Below are positions 54,270-62,815 of a stretch of DNA of 64,000 nt, piece by piece. The notes under the pieces are model-generated. The model did no database searches. It was not told the origin of the DNA and saw nothing but the letters and a program-made list of their open reading frames with translations. Source of the stretch: a bacterium (GTDB taxonomy: Bacteria > Zixibacteria > MSB-5A5 > GN15 > FEB-12); the NCBI GenBank assembly GCA_020444475.1, contig JAHLKV010000003.1, forward strand, positions 248,001 through 312,000, given 5' to 3'. Every line of letters starts with the position of its first letter. Position 1 is the first letter of the stretch. Made by a program: the position numbers and the translations under genes.

Positions 54270-56810
54270 CTACTTCTTCCCCTTCCGCGGCTTCCTGCTT
54301 TTCGAAGGCGACTTCTTACTGCTCTGCCTTTTCTCTTCGCCGTTGTTGTTCTCGTCGTTCTTTTTGTTCTGACCGAACTCCTGAAGCGTCATCGCCATCT
54401 CTCGCAGCTTGTCATCGGCCTGCGCGAGCACCGACCCCCTGGTGAACCCACCCGAGGCCAGTCGCTCTCCCCCCGGCACACCGGTCAGGATCGTGATCCC
54501 TTCGCTGATCGTCTTCACCGGCCAGACCGAGAACTTCTTCTTCTTGATTCCCTCGATTACATCTGGACGAAGCATCAAGTCCTGCACGTTCTGGTGCGGT
54601 ATCACCACTCCCTGATCACCCGTCAGTCCCCGCATGCTGCATACATCGAAGAATCCCTCGATCTTCTCATTCACCCCACCGATCGGCTGAATCTCTCCCT
54701 TCTGATTGACAGAGCCTGTCACGGCGATCCCCTGCTTGATCGGAATCTCCGTCAGGGCCGACAGAATGCCGTAGATTTCTGTCGACGATGCCGAGTCGCC
54801 GTCGACACCGCTGTACGACTGCTCGAACGAGATCGAGGCCGACATCACCAGCGGCTTGTCCTGGGCGAACATCTGCCGAAGGTACCCGGACAGCACGCCG
54901 ACCCCCTTGTTGTGGATCGGTCCCGACAGGTCGGCGTCACGCTCGATATTTATCACACCCGACTTGCCCAGCGACGTATTCACCGTGATCCGTGTCGGCC
55001 GACCAAACATGTACTCCCCCCCGCTGCTGTAGACCGCCAACCCGTTAATCTGTCCGACCACCGCGCCATCGGTATCAACCATCAGCGTCTCATGCTCGAA
55101 CATCTCCTGAATCTTGTCTTCGATGAGATTCACGCGACGACGCTTGTTGGCGACCGCACAGTGGACATCCTGTCGCGTAACCTTCTTGCCGCCGCGCTGC
55201 TGACAGCAAAACGCGGCTTCGCGCACGATGTCCGCGATTGCCGTAAATCGCACGCTCAGTTTCTGACGGTGCCCGGCCAGTCGACGACCGTACTCCGCCA
55301 CCGCCTGCATGCCGCTGAGGTCATAGGACAACAGATTGTCAAGATCAACGCAGTGACGAACGAATCGGAAATACTCGTGGACATTCCGGTCGTTCAGCTC
55401 CATCACCGAATCGAACTCCGCCTTCACCTTGAAAATCTTCTTGAAGTCTTCGTCGAGATTGTACAGCAGGTGGTAGATCCGCGCCTCGCCGATAATCACT
55501 ACCTTCACATTGAGTGGAATCGGCTCCGGCTTGATACCCGAGCCGGCCATCATATAGAACGGATCGTACGCTGCGATCTCCAGTTCGGCGTTGCGAAGTG
55601 CCCGCTTCAACGGCCACCACACCCCGGCCTCGCTGAGCACATCGAGCGCATTCAGCACCAGGAATCCACCCGACGCCTTCAGCAACGAACCGGAATGAAT
55701 ACGCGTGAAATCCGTCCGCCAGTACCCGAAACGGTCAACCACGCGCTCCAGAGAACCGAACAGATTCTTGTAGGTCGGCGAGGTCTCGATCACGATCGGT
55801 ACCTGCGTCTGTTCGGAATTGTCCAGGACCAGATTCACCGAAAATTCCTCGAACGGCTCCCGCTTGCGAAACGGCGGCGGCTCTTCCTCACCGCGACGCG
55901 GCTGTGCCTCGCGGAAACGATCCAGATCGCCCACCAGCGCTTCCTGCACTTCGTCGAGATAATCAACCACCTTGTCGTCCGGATACCGCTTTTTGAGCAT
56001 GTTCACTTTGTCCGAAACCAGCGGCGCCACCATCGAATGGCGAAGTTTCTCCAGCGCCTCCTCGAGCTTCGCTGCCAGCTTCTTCGACTCTATCGTCGTG
56101 ATATCGAACTCCCGGCGAAGCGAGTCCCATTTGCGGCGAAGTTCGTCCAGCCTCGCCAATGGAAACTTCCCTTCCTTCGCCAGACGCTCCAGCTTCTCCA
56201 GAGAACTCGGTTCATCATCGATCAGCGGTTGCAGTTCATTGCGCGCCCCCAAACCGGACTGTATCTGCACCATCACAAAACCGGCGCTGGTCAGCTTCTC
56301 CTCGAACTCGGAGATCAGGTTCTTTTGCCGCGTCTCGAATTCACGAACGATACGACTATTCCGATCCTTGAAATCCTCCGACATGAATATCTTCGGCACC
56401 ACCTTCCGCACCGAATCAACCAGATACCCCATGTCCTTCTTGAATCGCTTCCCCTCCCCCGCCTTAAATGTCAACACCCGGGGACTATCCTCGTTTTTGA
56501 AGTTGTTGACATAGCAGACATCGGAGAGCGATGGATGCTCGTGGTCGAGCTGTTCGAGGAGATGTTTGATGGTCGTCGTTCGACCGGTACCCAGCAAACC
56601 GGTCACGAATATGTTGTAGCCCTTGCTTCGAACATTCAAACCCAGCGTTATCGCCTCGATCGCCCGGCTCTGCCCGATAATCTCATCACAGGCATCGAGA
56701 CTATCACTGGACCGAACGCCTCGGGGCTTATAAGTAATCGCATAGTCAAGATCTTGAAGAGACAGAGGTCGCGGCTTCCGGGTGCGGGACTGCTTGCGTG
56801 CAACAGGCAT
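54270..56810 (-). CDS. Lon-family ATP-dependent protease (LonB/AAA_32 type)
   Basis: The 846-residue protein has an ATP-binding region starting IIGQSRAIEAITLGLNV and VTGLLGTGRTTTIKHLL near 75; the Walker A lysine position is Arg, as is usual in this branch. A long coiled-coil insert (about 150-330) follows, then the second ATPase part (FGYWRTDFTRIHSGSLLKASGGFLVLNALDVL). The C-terminal Lon protease domain has EQSYSGVDGDSASSTEIY with the catalytic Ser and GGVNEKIEGFFDVC with the Lys. The ATG at 56810 has GGAGG 5 bases upstream. A Lys/Ser-rich tail ends the protein. Role: cytoplasmic protein quality control, substrates unknown. Confidence 0.9.
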   Translation of the reverse strand: MPVARKQSRTRKPRPLSLQDLDYAITYKPRGVRSSDSLDACDEIIGQSRAIEAITLGLNVRSKGYNIFVTGLLGTGRTTTIKHLLEQLDHEHPSLSDVCYVNNFKNEDSPRVLTFKAGEGKRFKKDMGYLVDSVRKVVPKIFMSEDFKDRNSRIVREFETRQKNLISEFEEKLTSAGFVMVQIQSGLGARNELQPLIDDEPSSLEKLERLAKEGKFPLARLDELRRKWDSLRREFDITTIESKKLAAKLEEALEKLRHSMVAPLVSDKVNMLKKRYPDDKVVDYLDEVQEALVGDLDRFREAQPRRGEEEPPPFRKREPFEEFSVNLVLDNSEQTQVPIVIETSPTYKNLFGSLERVVDRFGYWRTDFTRIHSGSLLKASGGFLVLNALDVLSEAGVWWPLKRALRNAELEIAAYDPFYMMAGSGIKPEPIPLNVKVVIIGEARIYHLLYNLDEDFKKIFKVKAEFDSVMELNDRNVHEYFRFVRHCVDLDNLLSYDLSGMQAVAEYGRRLAGHRQKLSVRFTAIADIVREAAFCCQQRGGKKVTRQDVHCAVANKRRRVNLIEDKIQEMFEHETLMVDTDGAVVGQINGLAVYSSGGEYMFGRPTRITVNTSLGKSGVINIERDADLSGPIHNKGVGVLSGYLRQMFAQDKPLVMSASISFEQSYSGVDGDSASSTEIYGILSALTEIPIKQGIAVTGSVNQKGEIQPIGGVNEKIEGFFDVCSMRGLTGDQGVVIPHQNVQDLMLRPDVIEGIKKKKFSVWPVKTISEGITILTGVPGGERLASGGFTRGSVLAQADDKLREMAMTLQEFGQNKKNDENNNGEEKRQSSKKSPSKSRKPRKGKK

Positions 56811-57181
56811 GCGTTCCTCCATAAACTGGAATAAGTTTCGCTCAATATAGACTTCACCATACGGGTTCGCAAGTATCTCCACCCACCGGCGATTCCTCCG
56901 GGCGGATTCAGCCCAACCGAGATCCCGCTCCGACTACACTCCAGTTCAAAACTACCGGCCGAAAGCCGTCCGGCCATCATAACCTACTATGAGCCAGAGC
57001 ATTGTAACTTCACACGGCGAATGTACAGTGCGACGGCTATTATGACATGCCATATCGGCGCATGATCATTGCGTATTTTTTTGCGAATTGCGATCAAATG
57101 TGTAACGAGGTAAGCGCCTGTCGATCAGGGCATTACCGGGCGTGACCTAACACGACATTGACCCTCAACAGGTTAGCTCGC

Positions 57182-57209
57182 TTGACACGGCATTAAACCC
57201 TCATATATT
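57182..57209 (+). promoter_or_regulatory. Promoter of tRNA-Glu
   Basis: TTGACA, 16 bases, TATATT; it ends 34 bases before the tRNA. The remaining gap 56811-57181 holds no gene or repeat that I can recognise. Confidence 0.7.
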
Positions 57210-57243
57210 CCCGGTGTTGCTTATTAGCATTGCGCATTGAATT

Positions 57244-57318
57244 GGCGGTATCGTCTAGTGGTTAGGACGGATGGTTCTCAGCCATCAAACCGGGGTTCGA
57301 TTCCCCGTACCGCTACCA
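57244..57318 (+). tRNA. tRNA-Glu (anticodon CTC), CCA encoded
   Basis: The cloverleaf has acceptor GGCGGTA/TACCGCT, D arm GTCTAGTGGTTAGGAC as in Glu tRNAs, anticodon loop TTCTCAG with CTC, T arm CGGGG-TTCGATT-CCCCG, discriminator A and encoded CCA. Unlike the two tRNAs at 29338-29510, the CCA end is in the gene. Confidence 0.93.
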
Positions 57319-57322
57319 AGTG

Positions 57323-57375
57323 ATTGGAAAGCCCCTCAATCTTGGTTGTCGTTGAGTGGGCTTTCCAATTCTCTT
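57323..57375 (+). terminator. Terminator after tRNA-Glu
   Basis: Long stem TTGGAAAGCCC...TCAA/TTGAG..GGGCTTTCCAA, followed by TTCTCTTTA. Confidence 0.8.
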
Positions 57376-57476
57376 TATCCCCCCAACCGTCATCACCAAC
57401 TTACCGGACCTCGGCCGCTCATGGCGCCTACAGGTTTGACTGGAACATTCCGATACAGTCGCTATAAGGAGCCTGC

Positions 57477-58841
57477 ATGTCCGGTCAAACTGTCGTCTAC
57501 GGAAACATCATCGACGAGAAGCGACGCTCCGAGATCAGGGATCGCTTCGCGAAAAACGCCGATGCGCTTACCTGGTATTCCGACCTGACCCTCTTCGATA
57601 CCAGTGGCGATCCGATGACTGTCTTTGTCGATCTCGACAATCCCCTCTACGCCGACGCCGACTTCCTGCTGTCGGTCGCGACCGCCGGCGAGAAAGTGAA
57701 GATCATCGGTAAAGCGAAAAGCCCGTCGCTCGACGACGCCATGCGTGTCGCCAAACTCGGCGTCGCTGAGATACTCACCGAAGACCAGTGTCTCGATCGA
57801 TTACATGCACTGTTGAAGGAAGTAGAGGAAGCGCCGATCCGCGCGAAATCGTCAGCATCACGCTTCAACACTCAGGCGCTCATTGGATGCTCGCCGCAAA
57901 TCAACGAGATACGCAAGACCATCAAACTCCTTGAAGATGTCGATTTTCCCAGCGCTCTCATACTCGGCGACACCGGCACCGGCAAAAGCCTCATCTCGAA
58001 AATCCTCCACAACGCCGGCGTCCGGGCCGATCACAACCTCGTCGAAGTCAACTGCTCGGCTATCCCCGATGAGCTCTTCGAATCGGAGCTGTTCGGGCAC
58101 GTGCGAGGCGCCTTTACCGACGCCAAGTCGGACAAAGCAGGATTGTTCGAGTACGCTGAAAACGGCACCTTGTTCCTCGACGAAGTCGGCAACCTGAGCG
58201 CCTCGGCGCAGGCCAAGCTGCTGAAAATACTCGAAGACAAGAAGCTGCGCAAAGTGGGGACGGTCGATGAAAAGGACATCAATGTCCGCGTCGTCGCCGC
58301 CACCAACCTCGACCTCGAACGTGCCATTCAACAGGGGACCTTCCGTTCCGATCTCTTCTATCGACTCAATCTCCTGACCATAAAGATCCCGCCGCTGCAG
58401 GAGCGCCCCGAGGATATCCCCGAGTTGATCGACTACTACCTCGGTTTCTACGCCACCAACTACGGCAAGCCGGGACTGGCCATAACTGACGAAGCGATCA
58501 CCACCATGCAGCAGTTCGATTGGCCCGGCAATGTTCGCCAGCTCTGCAACGTCATCGAACGAGCCGTCCTCCTCACCAAAGGATCCTCGATCGGTATCGA
58601 AGATATCAGCATCGCCCTTCGTACCGGACGCGTGACCGCTGCCGACCGTCGCCAGATCACGGTCGATTTCCCCGCCCAGGGGATCAGTCTCGACGAAATC
58701 GAGCAGACCATCGTCAAGCAGATCCTTAATATGTGTGACTGGAATAAGTCCGAAACCGCTCGTCTGCTCAGAATCTCCCGTCCCCGCCTGCGTCGTATCA
58801 TCGATTCCGCCGGACTGGAACAAAACCGACGTCAACCGTAA
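57477..58841 (+). CDS. Sigma-54-dependent transcriptional activator with degenerate receiver
   Basis: The 454-residue protein has an N-terminal receiver-like domain (about 1-120) without an obvious phosphorylation pocket, an AAA+ domain with LILGDTGTGKS near 163, GAFTDAKSDKAGLF (GAFTGA loop variant), LFLDEVGNL and WPGNVRQL, and a Fis-type HTH (NKSETARLLRISRPRLRRII) at the C-terminus. AAGGAG precedes the ATG. A near-perfect sigma-54 promoter lies 190 bp past its stop and drives the next operon, its likely target. The unphosphorylated FleQ-like layout suggests control by a ligand rather than a kinase. Confidence 0.9.
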   Translation: MSGQTVVYGNIIDEKRRSEIRDRFAKNADALTWYSDLTLFDTSGDPMTVFVDLDNPLYADADFLLSVATAGEKVKIIGKAKSPSLDDAMRVAKLGVAEILTEDQCLDRLHALLKEVEEAPIRAKSSASRFNTQALIGCSPQINEIRKTIKLLEDVDFPSALILGDTGTGKSLISKILHNAGVRADHNLVEVNCSAIPDELFESELFGHVRGAFTDAKSDKAGLFEYAENGTLFLDEVGNLSASAQAKLLKILEDKKLRKVGTVDEKDINVRVVAATNLDLERAIQQGTFRSDLFYRLNLLTIKIPPLQERPEDIPELIDYYLGFYATNYGKPGLAITDEAITTMQQFDWPGNVRQLCNVIERAVLLTKGSSIGIEDISIALRTGRVTAADRRQITVDFPAQGISLDEIEQTIVKQILNMCDWNKSETARLLRISRPRLRRIIDSAGLEQNRRQP

Positions 58842-59030
58842 CGCCGGAACGATTCGATACAGCGACGCCGAAATCGACGCATCTCGCTGCCTCACAGGAA
58901 CCTGTCAGAGAATGGCGCGATTTACCCGGTCCATTCCGTTCCAATCACCCCCCGCGGGGACCCGCCCGAGAAACCCGGTCGAATGAACCAACATATTGAC
59001 TAATAAAGGATTACGAGAAATAACCAACCG

Positions 59031-59046
59031 TGGCACCAGGCTTGCA
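59031..59046 (+). promoter_or_regulatory. Near-perfect sigma-54 promoter of the TPR/HD-GYP operon
   Basis: The sequence is TGGCAC-CAGGC-TTGCA, matching the consensus at every key position with GG and GC 10 bases apart. The predicted start is near 59057, about 50 bases before the lipoprotein ATG. It lies just downstream of a sigma-54 activator gene. The gap 58842-59030 contains nothing else that I can identify. Confidence 0.88.
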
Positions 59047-59108
59047 AAAGGTCTTGCCAGAAGCAAGAAACGAGAGCACAGCTCACCAACACCTGAAGGA
59101 GTTAACTG

Positions 59109-59666
59109 ATGTCACGTTCAAAGAACCACAACTACTGGCTCGCGGGGGCGATGATCCTGGTAGTCGGGGCGCTGCTGGTGACGGGTTGTTCGCGCTCACC
59201 GATTGGTGAAGCGTCGACGACCCCAGAGCCGGTCGTACTGCAGCGTTCCGCCAGCGCCACGGCTGCTGCCAGCCTGGTCGGTGAAATCTACACCGAACAG
59301 GTGATCAGCGCCGCCGAGGGCGGCCGGCTCGTGCTGCTCGATGTTATCCTCGAGGTTCCCCCCGGAGCCGTCCCGAACGACACCCTGTTCAGTATTACGA
59401 TTCCCGATCTGAGCAAGTTCTACAACGACTTCGGCACCAGCGGCCTGGTCTTCGACAAGCCAGTCACTGTCACCATGAGCTACCGCGATGCCGATCTGGC
59501 CGGCGTCGATGCCTCCTCGATCCGCATCGGCTACCTCAATGAACAGACCGGTCAGTGGGAAGATATGGTTTGCGCCGTCGACCCGGTGACAATGACCGTT
59601 ACCGCTCAGCTCACCCACTTCTCCGCCTATGGCCTGATTTCCGATGAGCCCGGCGGCGGGAATTAA
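59109..59666 (+). CDS. Lipoprotein with a ZU5-like domain
   Basis: The 185-residue lipoprotein has lipobox LVTGC. The mature part reads ISAAEGGRLVLLDVILEVPPGAVPNDTLFSITIPD, the ZU5-type opening in which a GG-x-L strand is followed by PPGA, then VTVTMSYRDADLAGVDASSIRIGYLNE and TAQLTHFSAYGLIS. ZU5 modules are beta-sandwiches that mediate protein contacts at surfaces. AAGGAG lies 8 bases before the ATG. As first gene behind the sigma-54 promoter it is probably the main output protein. Its partner is unknown. Confidence 0.75.
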   Translation: MSRSKNHNYWLAGAMILVVGALLVTGCSRSPIGEASTTPEPVVLQRSASATAAASLVGEIYTEQVISAAEGGRLVLLDVILEVPPGAVPNDTLFSITIPDLSKFYNDFGTSGLVFDKPVTVTMSYRDADLAGVDASSIRIGYLNEQTGQWEDMVCAVDPVTMTVTAQLTHFSAYGLISDEPGGGN

Positions 59667-59703
59667 GAGCACACTATAGGATAGTCACGAAAATCGCAAA
59701 GGA

Positions 59704-60783
59704 ATGGATGAGATAATGAACACGCTGACAAAAGAACAAACCGGAACGGGCTACCGCTCGGAGATTCGCGACGGCGCCGCCCTTCTGGAACTGGCCCGAG
59801 GTTGGCTCAAGCAGGGCAACCCGGTCGTAGCGCTCGAGCTGCTGAAGACGGCGATGGATACGCCTGAAGCGGACAGCGACCGCGCCACGCGGGCCGGCAT
59901 CCTGAAGGAGACTGGGCGGGCGCTGATGATGCAGTCCGACTGGTCCGGTTCGGAACGGAACTACGTGGAAGCTCAGCGGCTCTTTCTCGACATCGAAGAC
60001 TTCAAAGGGGCATCCGAATGCGCTCGCAACCGCGCCAACATGTGTTTCCAGCAGGGGCTGTATCACAACGCTGAGGAACTCTGTGACCAGGCGCTCGGCT
60101 GGGCCTCAACAGCCGGCAACCACGAACTGCGAGCCACCATTCTCAATACCCTGGCTGCGGTCAAGTCCGCCACCGGCGACCATCGGGGCGCGCTCAAGTC
60201 CTTCAAGCTCTGCCTCGCCGACTTCCAGGCGGCCGGAAACCTCATCCGCCAGGGCTATGTCCTCTTGAACATCGGCCTTGCCGAAATAGAACTGCACGAC
60301 TTCCACAGCGCCGTTGATTCACTCAACGATGCGCTCGCCATCGCGCTGAGCGAAAAAGACCTCACCCTGGTCGAAATCTGCTACCAGCAGATCGCTCGCT
60401 GCTATCTCGAACAGAAAGAAACCGTGCTCGCCCGATCGGTCACCGAGACGGCGCGCAAGATCCTGCCGGGACTCAACTCCCGGGCGCTCGAGGTCGAATT
60501 GTCGCTGATCGAATGCCGCATCCTGCGCGCCTCCGGCGACTTCGAATCCGCCGAGCATCTCCTCAACGATAGCTACCACAAAGCCGTCGAACACAAACTC
60601 GCCGCCCTCCAGGCCGACCTCCTCTTCGAACAGGGTCAGCTCTGCCGCGACACGGGTACGCTCGACAAGGCCGAAGCCAAGTTCAACGCCGCCGCCGGCC
60701 TCTTCCGCCAGCTCGGTGTCGACAAAGGCTTCAAGGACGCTATCAAGGCTGTTGAACTGATCAAGCGGCGGTCGGACCGGTAA
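59704..60783 (+). CDS. Tetratricopeptide-repeat protein
   Basis: The 359-residue protein is built of about seven TPR units (for example ARGWLKQGNPVVALELLKTAM, YVLLNIGLAEIELHDFHSAVDSLNDALAIA, LLFEQGQLCRDTGTLDKAEAKF). It has no signal peptide or enzymatic domain, so it is a cytoplasmic scaffold or regulator. The start may be 59704 or 59716 (MNTLTKEQ); AAAGGA abuts the first. It lies 37 bp after the lipoprotein gene and 10 bp before the TPR-HD-GYP gene, whose N-terminus is built alike. Confidence 0.8.
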   Translation: MDEIMNTLTKEQTGTGYRSEIRDGAALLELARGWLKQGNPVVALELLKTAMDTPEADSDRATRAGILKETGRALMMQSDWSGSERNYVEAQRLFLDIEDFKGASECARNRANMCFQQGLYHNAEELCDQALGWASTAGNHELRATILNTLAAVKSATGDHRGALKSFKLCLADFQAAGNLIRQGYVLLNIGLAEIELHDFHSAVDSLNDALAIALSEKDLTLVEICYQQIARCYLEQKETVLARSVTETARKILPGLNSRALEVELSLIECRILRASGDFESAEHLLNDSYHKAVEHKLAALQADLLFEQGQLCRDTGTLDKAEAKFNAAAGLFRQLGVDKGFKDAIKAVELIKRRSDR

Positions 60784-60793
60784 GGAACACACC

Positions 60794-62692
60794 ATGGGCT
60801 TCACCACCTTTCAGCGAACACCTGCGCCGGGCTCCTCTGACTCGTTGAGCCGGTCCGCCGCCTGCCCTGACTGGAACGAGACGATCGACAACCTCATGCG
60901 GCTCGCACGGCAGTCCGCCGAAGCCTTCGAATTCGACAAGGCTATCGACTACCTCTGCTCGGCCGAAGAGATTTGGGACTGCAAAGACGTCCCCGGACTC
61001 CTGCTCGAACGACGCTTCGAACTCCATCGTGAGAAAGGAAAAGCGTTCGCATCGCAGGGGAAAATCGAAGACGCTATTGCAGAGTACCAGAGAATCCTCT
61101 CGCTCTGTGAGGGCTCCAGCCACCTCCAGGTGAAGTCCGAAACCTTCACGCAAATAGGACAGTTGCTCGGTAAGCAAGGCGACTACGATCGTGCGCTGGG
61201 ATATCTCCAGCGCGCGATCGGCGCCTACCGCCGACTCGACGATACCACCGGCACCTGCAAAGCCCTCCGCAATCTCGGCGTTATCTATGTCGAACTCGGA
61301 GAATTCGAAGAAGCCGAGATTACGCTCGAAGAAGCCGTGTCGCTGGCCAAAACGCTCGACGACCGCATGCTCCACGCCGACCTCGTCAACAACCTCGGCG
61401 CCATCCAGAACATGCGCGGCAACTGGCGACGAGCCCTCGAGCTCTACCACGAATCGCTCGCCACCTACACCGAATGCAAGGAGATCCGCAAAAGCGCCTA
61501 CACCAAAAACAACCTCGCCATCACCCTGCTCGAACAGGGCGTCAACGACGAGGCCTTCGACTACTTCCGCCAGGCCTATGAAATCGCCACCCAGATCAAG
61601 GACGCCTCCCTCACCCTGATCGTCGATATCAACCTGGCCGACCTCTATCTCAAGAAAGGCTTCCCGGCCGACGCTCGCTTGCACTGCGACAAGGCCCTCG
61701 AAACCCTCGAACAATCCGGCACCGTCACCGGCAACCTCGTCGAAGTTCGCAAAATCGCCGGCAAGATCGCGGCCGTGCGCGGCGATACCGACACCGCCCT
61801 GGTCTGTTTCAACGAAGCCCTCGCCATGTGCCGCGAGATCGGCTCCCGCTTCCTCGAAGCCGACGTCATGCTCGAACGAGGCCTGCTCCATCGCACCACC
61901 AACCGCCCCTACGACGCCCTGAACGATCTCGAAGGCTCCTACCATCTGTACGCCAGCCTCAAGGCCGTGGGACGCCGTGAGCAGACCGAGGAAATCATCA
62001 GCTCCATCGAGCTGTTGTACCTCGAAATCTTCAATACCATGGCCCTCGAAGTCGACCAGAAGGATCCTTACACCAAGGGCCACTCCGACCGCGTCGCCTC
62101 CCTCGCCCTCCTGCTCGGCCAGGAGATGGGCTTGCAGACCTCGATGCTCAAGACCGTCGTCGCCGGCGCCCTCCTCCATGACATCGGCAAAGTGCTGATC
62201 GACGATGCCGTCTTGAAAAAGGAAGGACGTCTGAGCGACGATGAGTTCCGTCAGATCAAACAGCACCCGCAACTCGGCCTGGAGCTGCTCGAAGGCAAGG
62301 AGTTCCCCTGGGATATCAAACCGATAATCCTGCACCATCACGAGAAGCTTGATGGTCGCGGCTATCCGCTCGGTCTGAAGGGCGAAGACATCCCGCTGGG
62401 AGCGCGGGTCGTCTGTATCGCCGATGTTTTCGACGCCCTCACCTCCGACCGCGTCTACCGTGCCGCGTACACGCCCGAGGCCGCCCTGGAAATCATGGAG
62501 GCCGAGTCCGGCGCCTCCTTCGACCCGATCCTGCTCCAGCGCTTCGCCGCCATGATTCGCGACGGTGTCGCCGACACGGTCATCAATTCACGAACCGGCG
62601 AGAAGGAAATGTACAGTATCTGGTCGAAATGCATGGGAGAACCGACCACCGAAGATTCCTCGACCACAGCACCTGAACCTGTGACCAGCTGA
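60794..62692 (+). CDS. TPR - HD-GYP cyclic-di-GMP phosphodiesterase
   Basis: The 632-residue protein has an N-terminal array of about nine TPRs (to about residue 410, e.g. CKALRNLGVIYVELGEFEEAEITLEEAVSLA) and a C-terminal HD-GYP domain (about 420-590): KGHSDRVASLALLLGQEMGL, GALLHDIGKVLID with the HD pair, HHHEKLDGRGYPLGLKG with the GYP motif, and VCIADVFDALTSDRVYR. All metal ligands are present, so c-di-GMP hydrolysis is likely. The TPR part probably senses a partner, perhaps the preceding TPR protein. Last gene of the sigma-54 operon. Confidence 0.92.
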   Translation: MGFTTFQRTPAPGSSDSLSRSAACPDWNETIDNLMRLARQSAEAFEFDKAIDYLCSAEEIWDCKDVPGLLLERRFELHREKGKAFASQGKIEDAIAEYQRILSLCEGSSHLQVKSETFTQIGQLLGKQGDYDRALGYLQRAIGAYRRLDDTTGTCKALRNLGVIYVELGEFEEAEITLEEAVSLAKTLDDRMLHADLVNNLGAIQNMRGNWRRALELYHESLATYTECKEIRKSAYTKNNLAITLLEQGVNDEAFDYFRQAYEIATQIKDASLTLIVDINLADLYLKKGFPADARLHCDKALETLEQSGTVTGNLVEVRKIAGKIAAVRGDTDTALVCFNEALAMCREIGSRFLEADVMLERGLLHRTTNRPYDALNDLEGSYHLYASLKAVGRREQTEEIISSIELLYLEIFNTMALEVDQKDPYTKGHSDRVASLALLLGQEMGLQTSMLKTVVAGALLHDIGKVLIDDAVLKKEGRLSDDEFRQIKQHPQLGLELLEGKEFPWDIKPIILHHHEKLDGRGYPLGLKGEDIPLGARVVCIADVFDALTSDRVYRAAYTPEAALEIMEAESGASFDPILLQRFAAMIRDGVADTVINSRTGEKEMYSIWSKCMGEPTTEDSSTTAPEPVTS

Positions 62693-62757
62693 ACGAACCC
62701 CTCCCCCTCCCCTGGAGCGGACGACCACGCACATGGACGGTGGTCCCGACCGCAAAC

Positions 62758-62788
62758 GAAAAGCCCCCTCACCTGAGGGGGCTTTTTT
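62758..62788. terminator. Bidirectional terminator between converging genes
   Basis: AAAAGCCCCCTC-acct-GAGGGGGCTTTTTT, a perfect stem with A-run and T-run on opposite sides. It serves both the HD-GYP operon (plus) and the cytochrome gene (minus). Confidence 0.9.
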
Positions 62789-62815
62789 GTAACTCGGCTG
62801 GCGAGTTGAGCTACA

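Noticed and set aside
54594..56834. A 746-codon open frame on the plus strand
   Set aside because: It is antisense to the Lon-family protease, whose motifs are intact; the translation matches no protein family.
60761..62341. A 526-codon open frame on the minus strand
   Set aside because: It is antisense to the TPR-HD-GYP gene; its Glu/Phe/Val-rich translation is typical of a mirrored TPR region.
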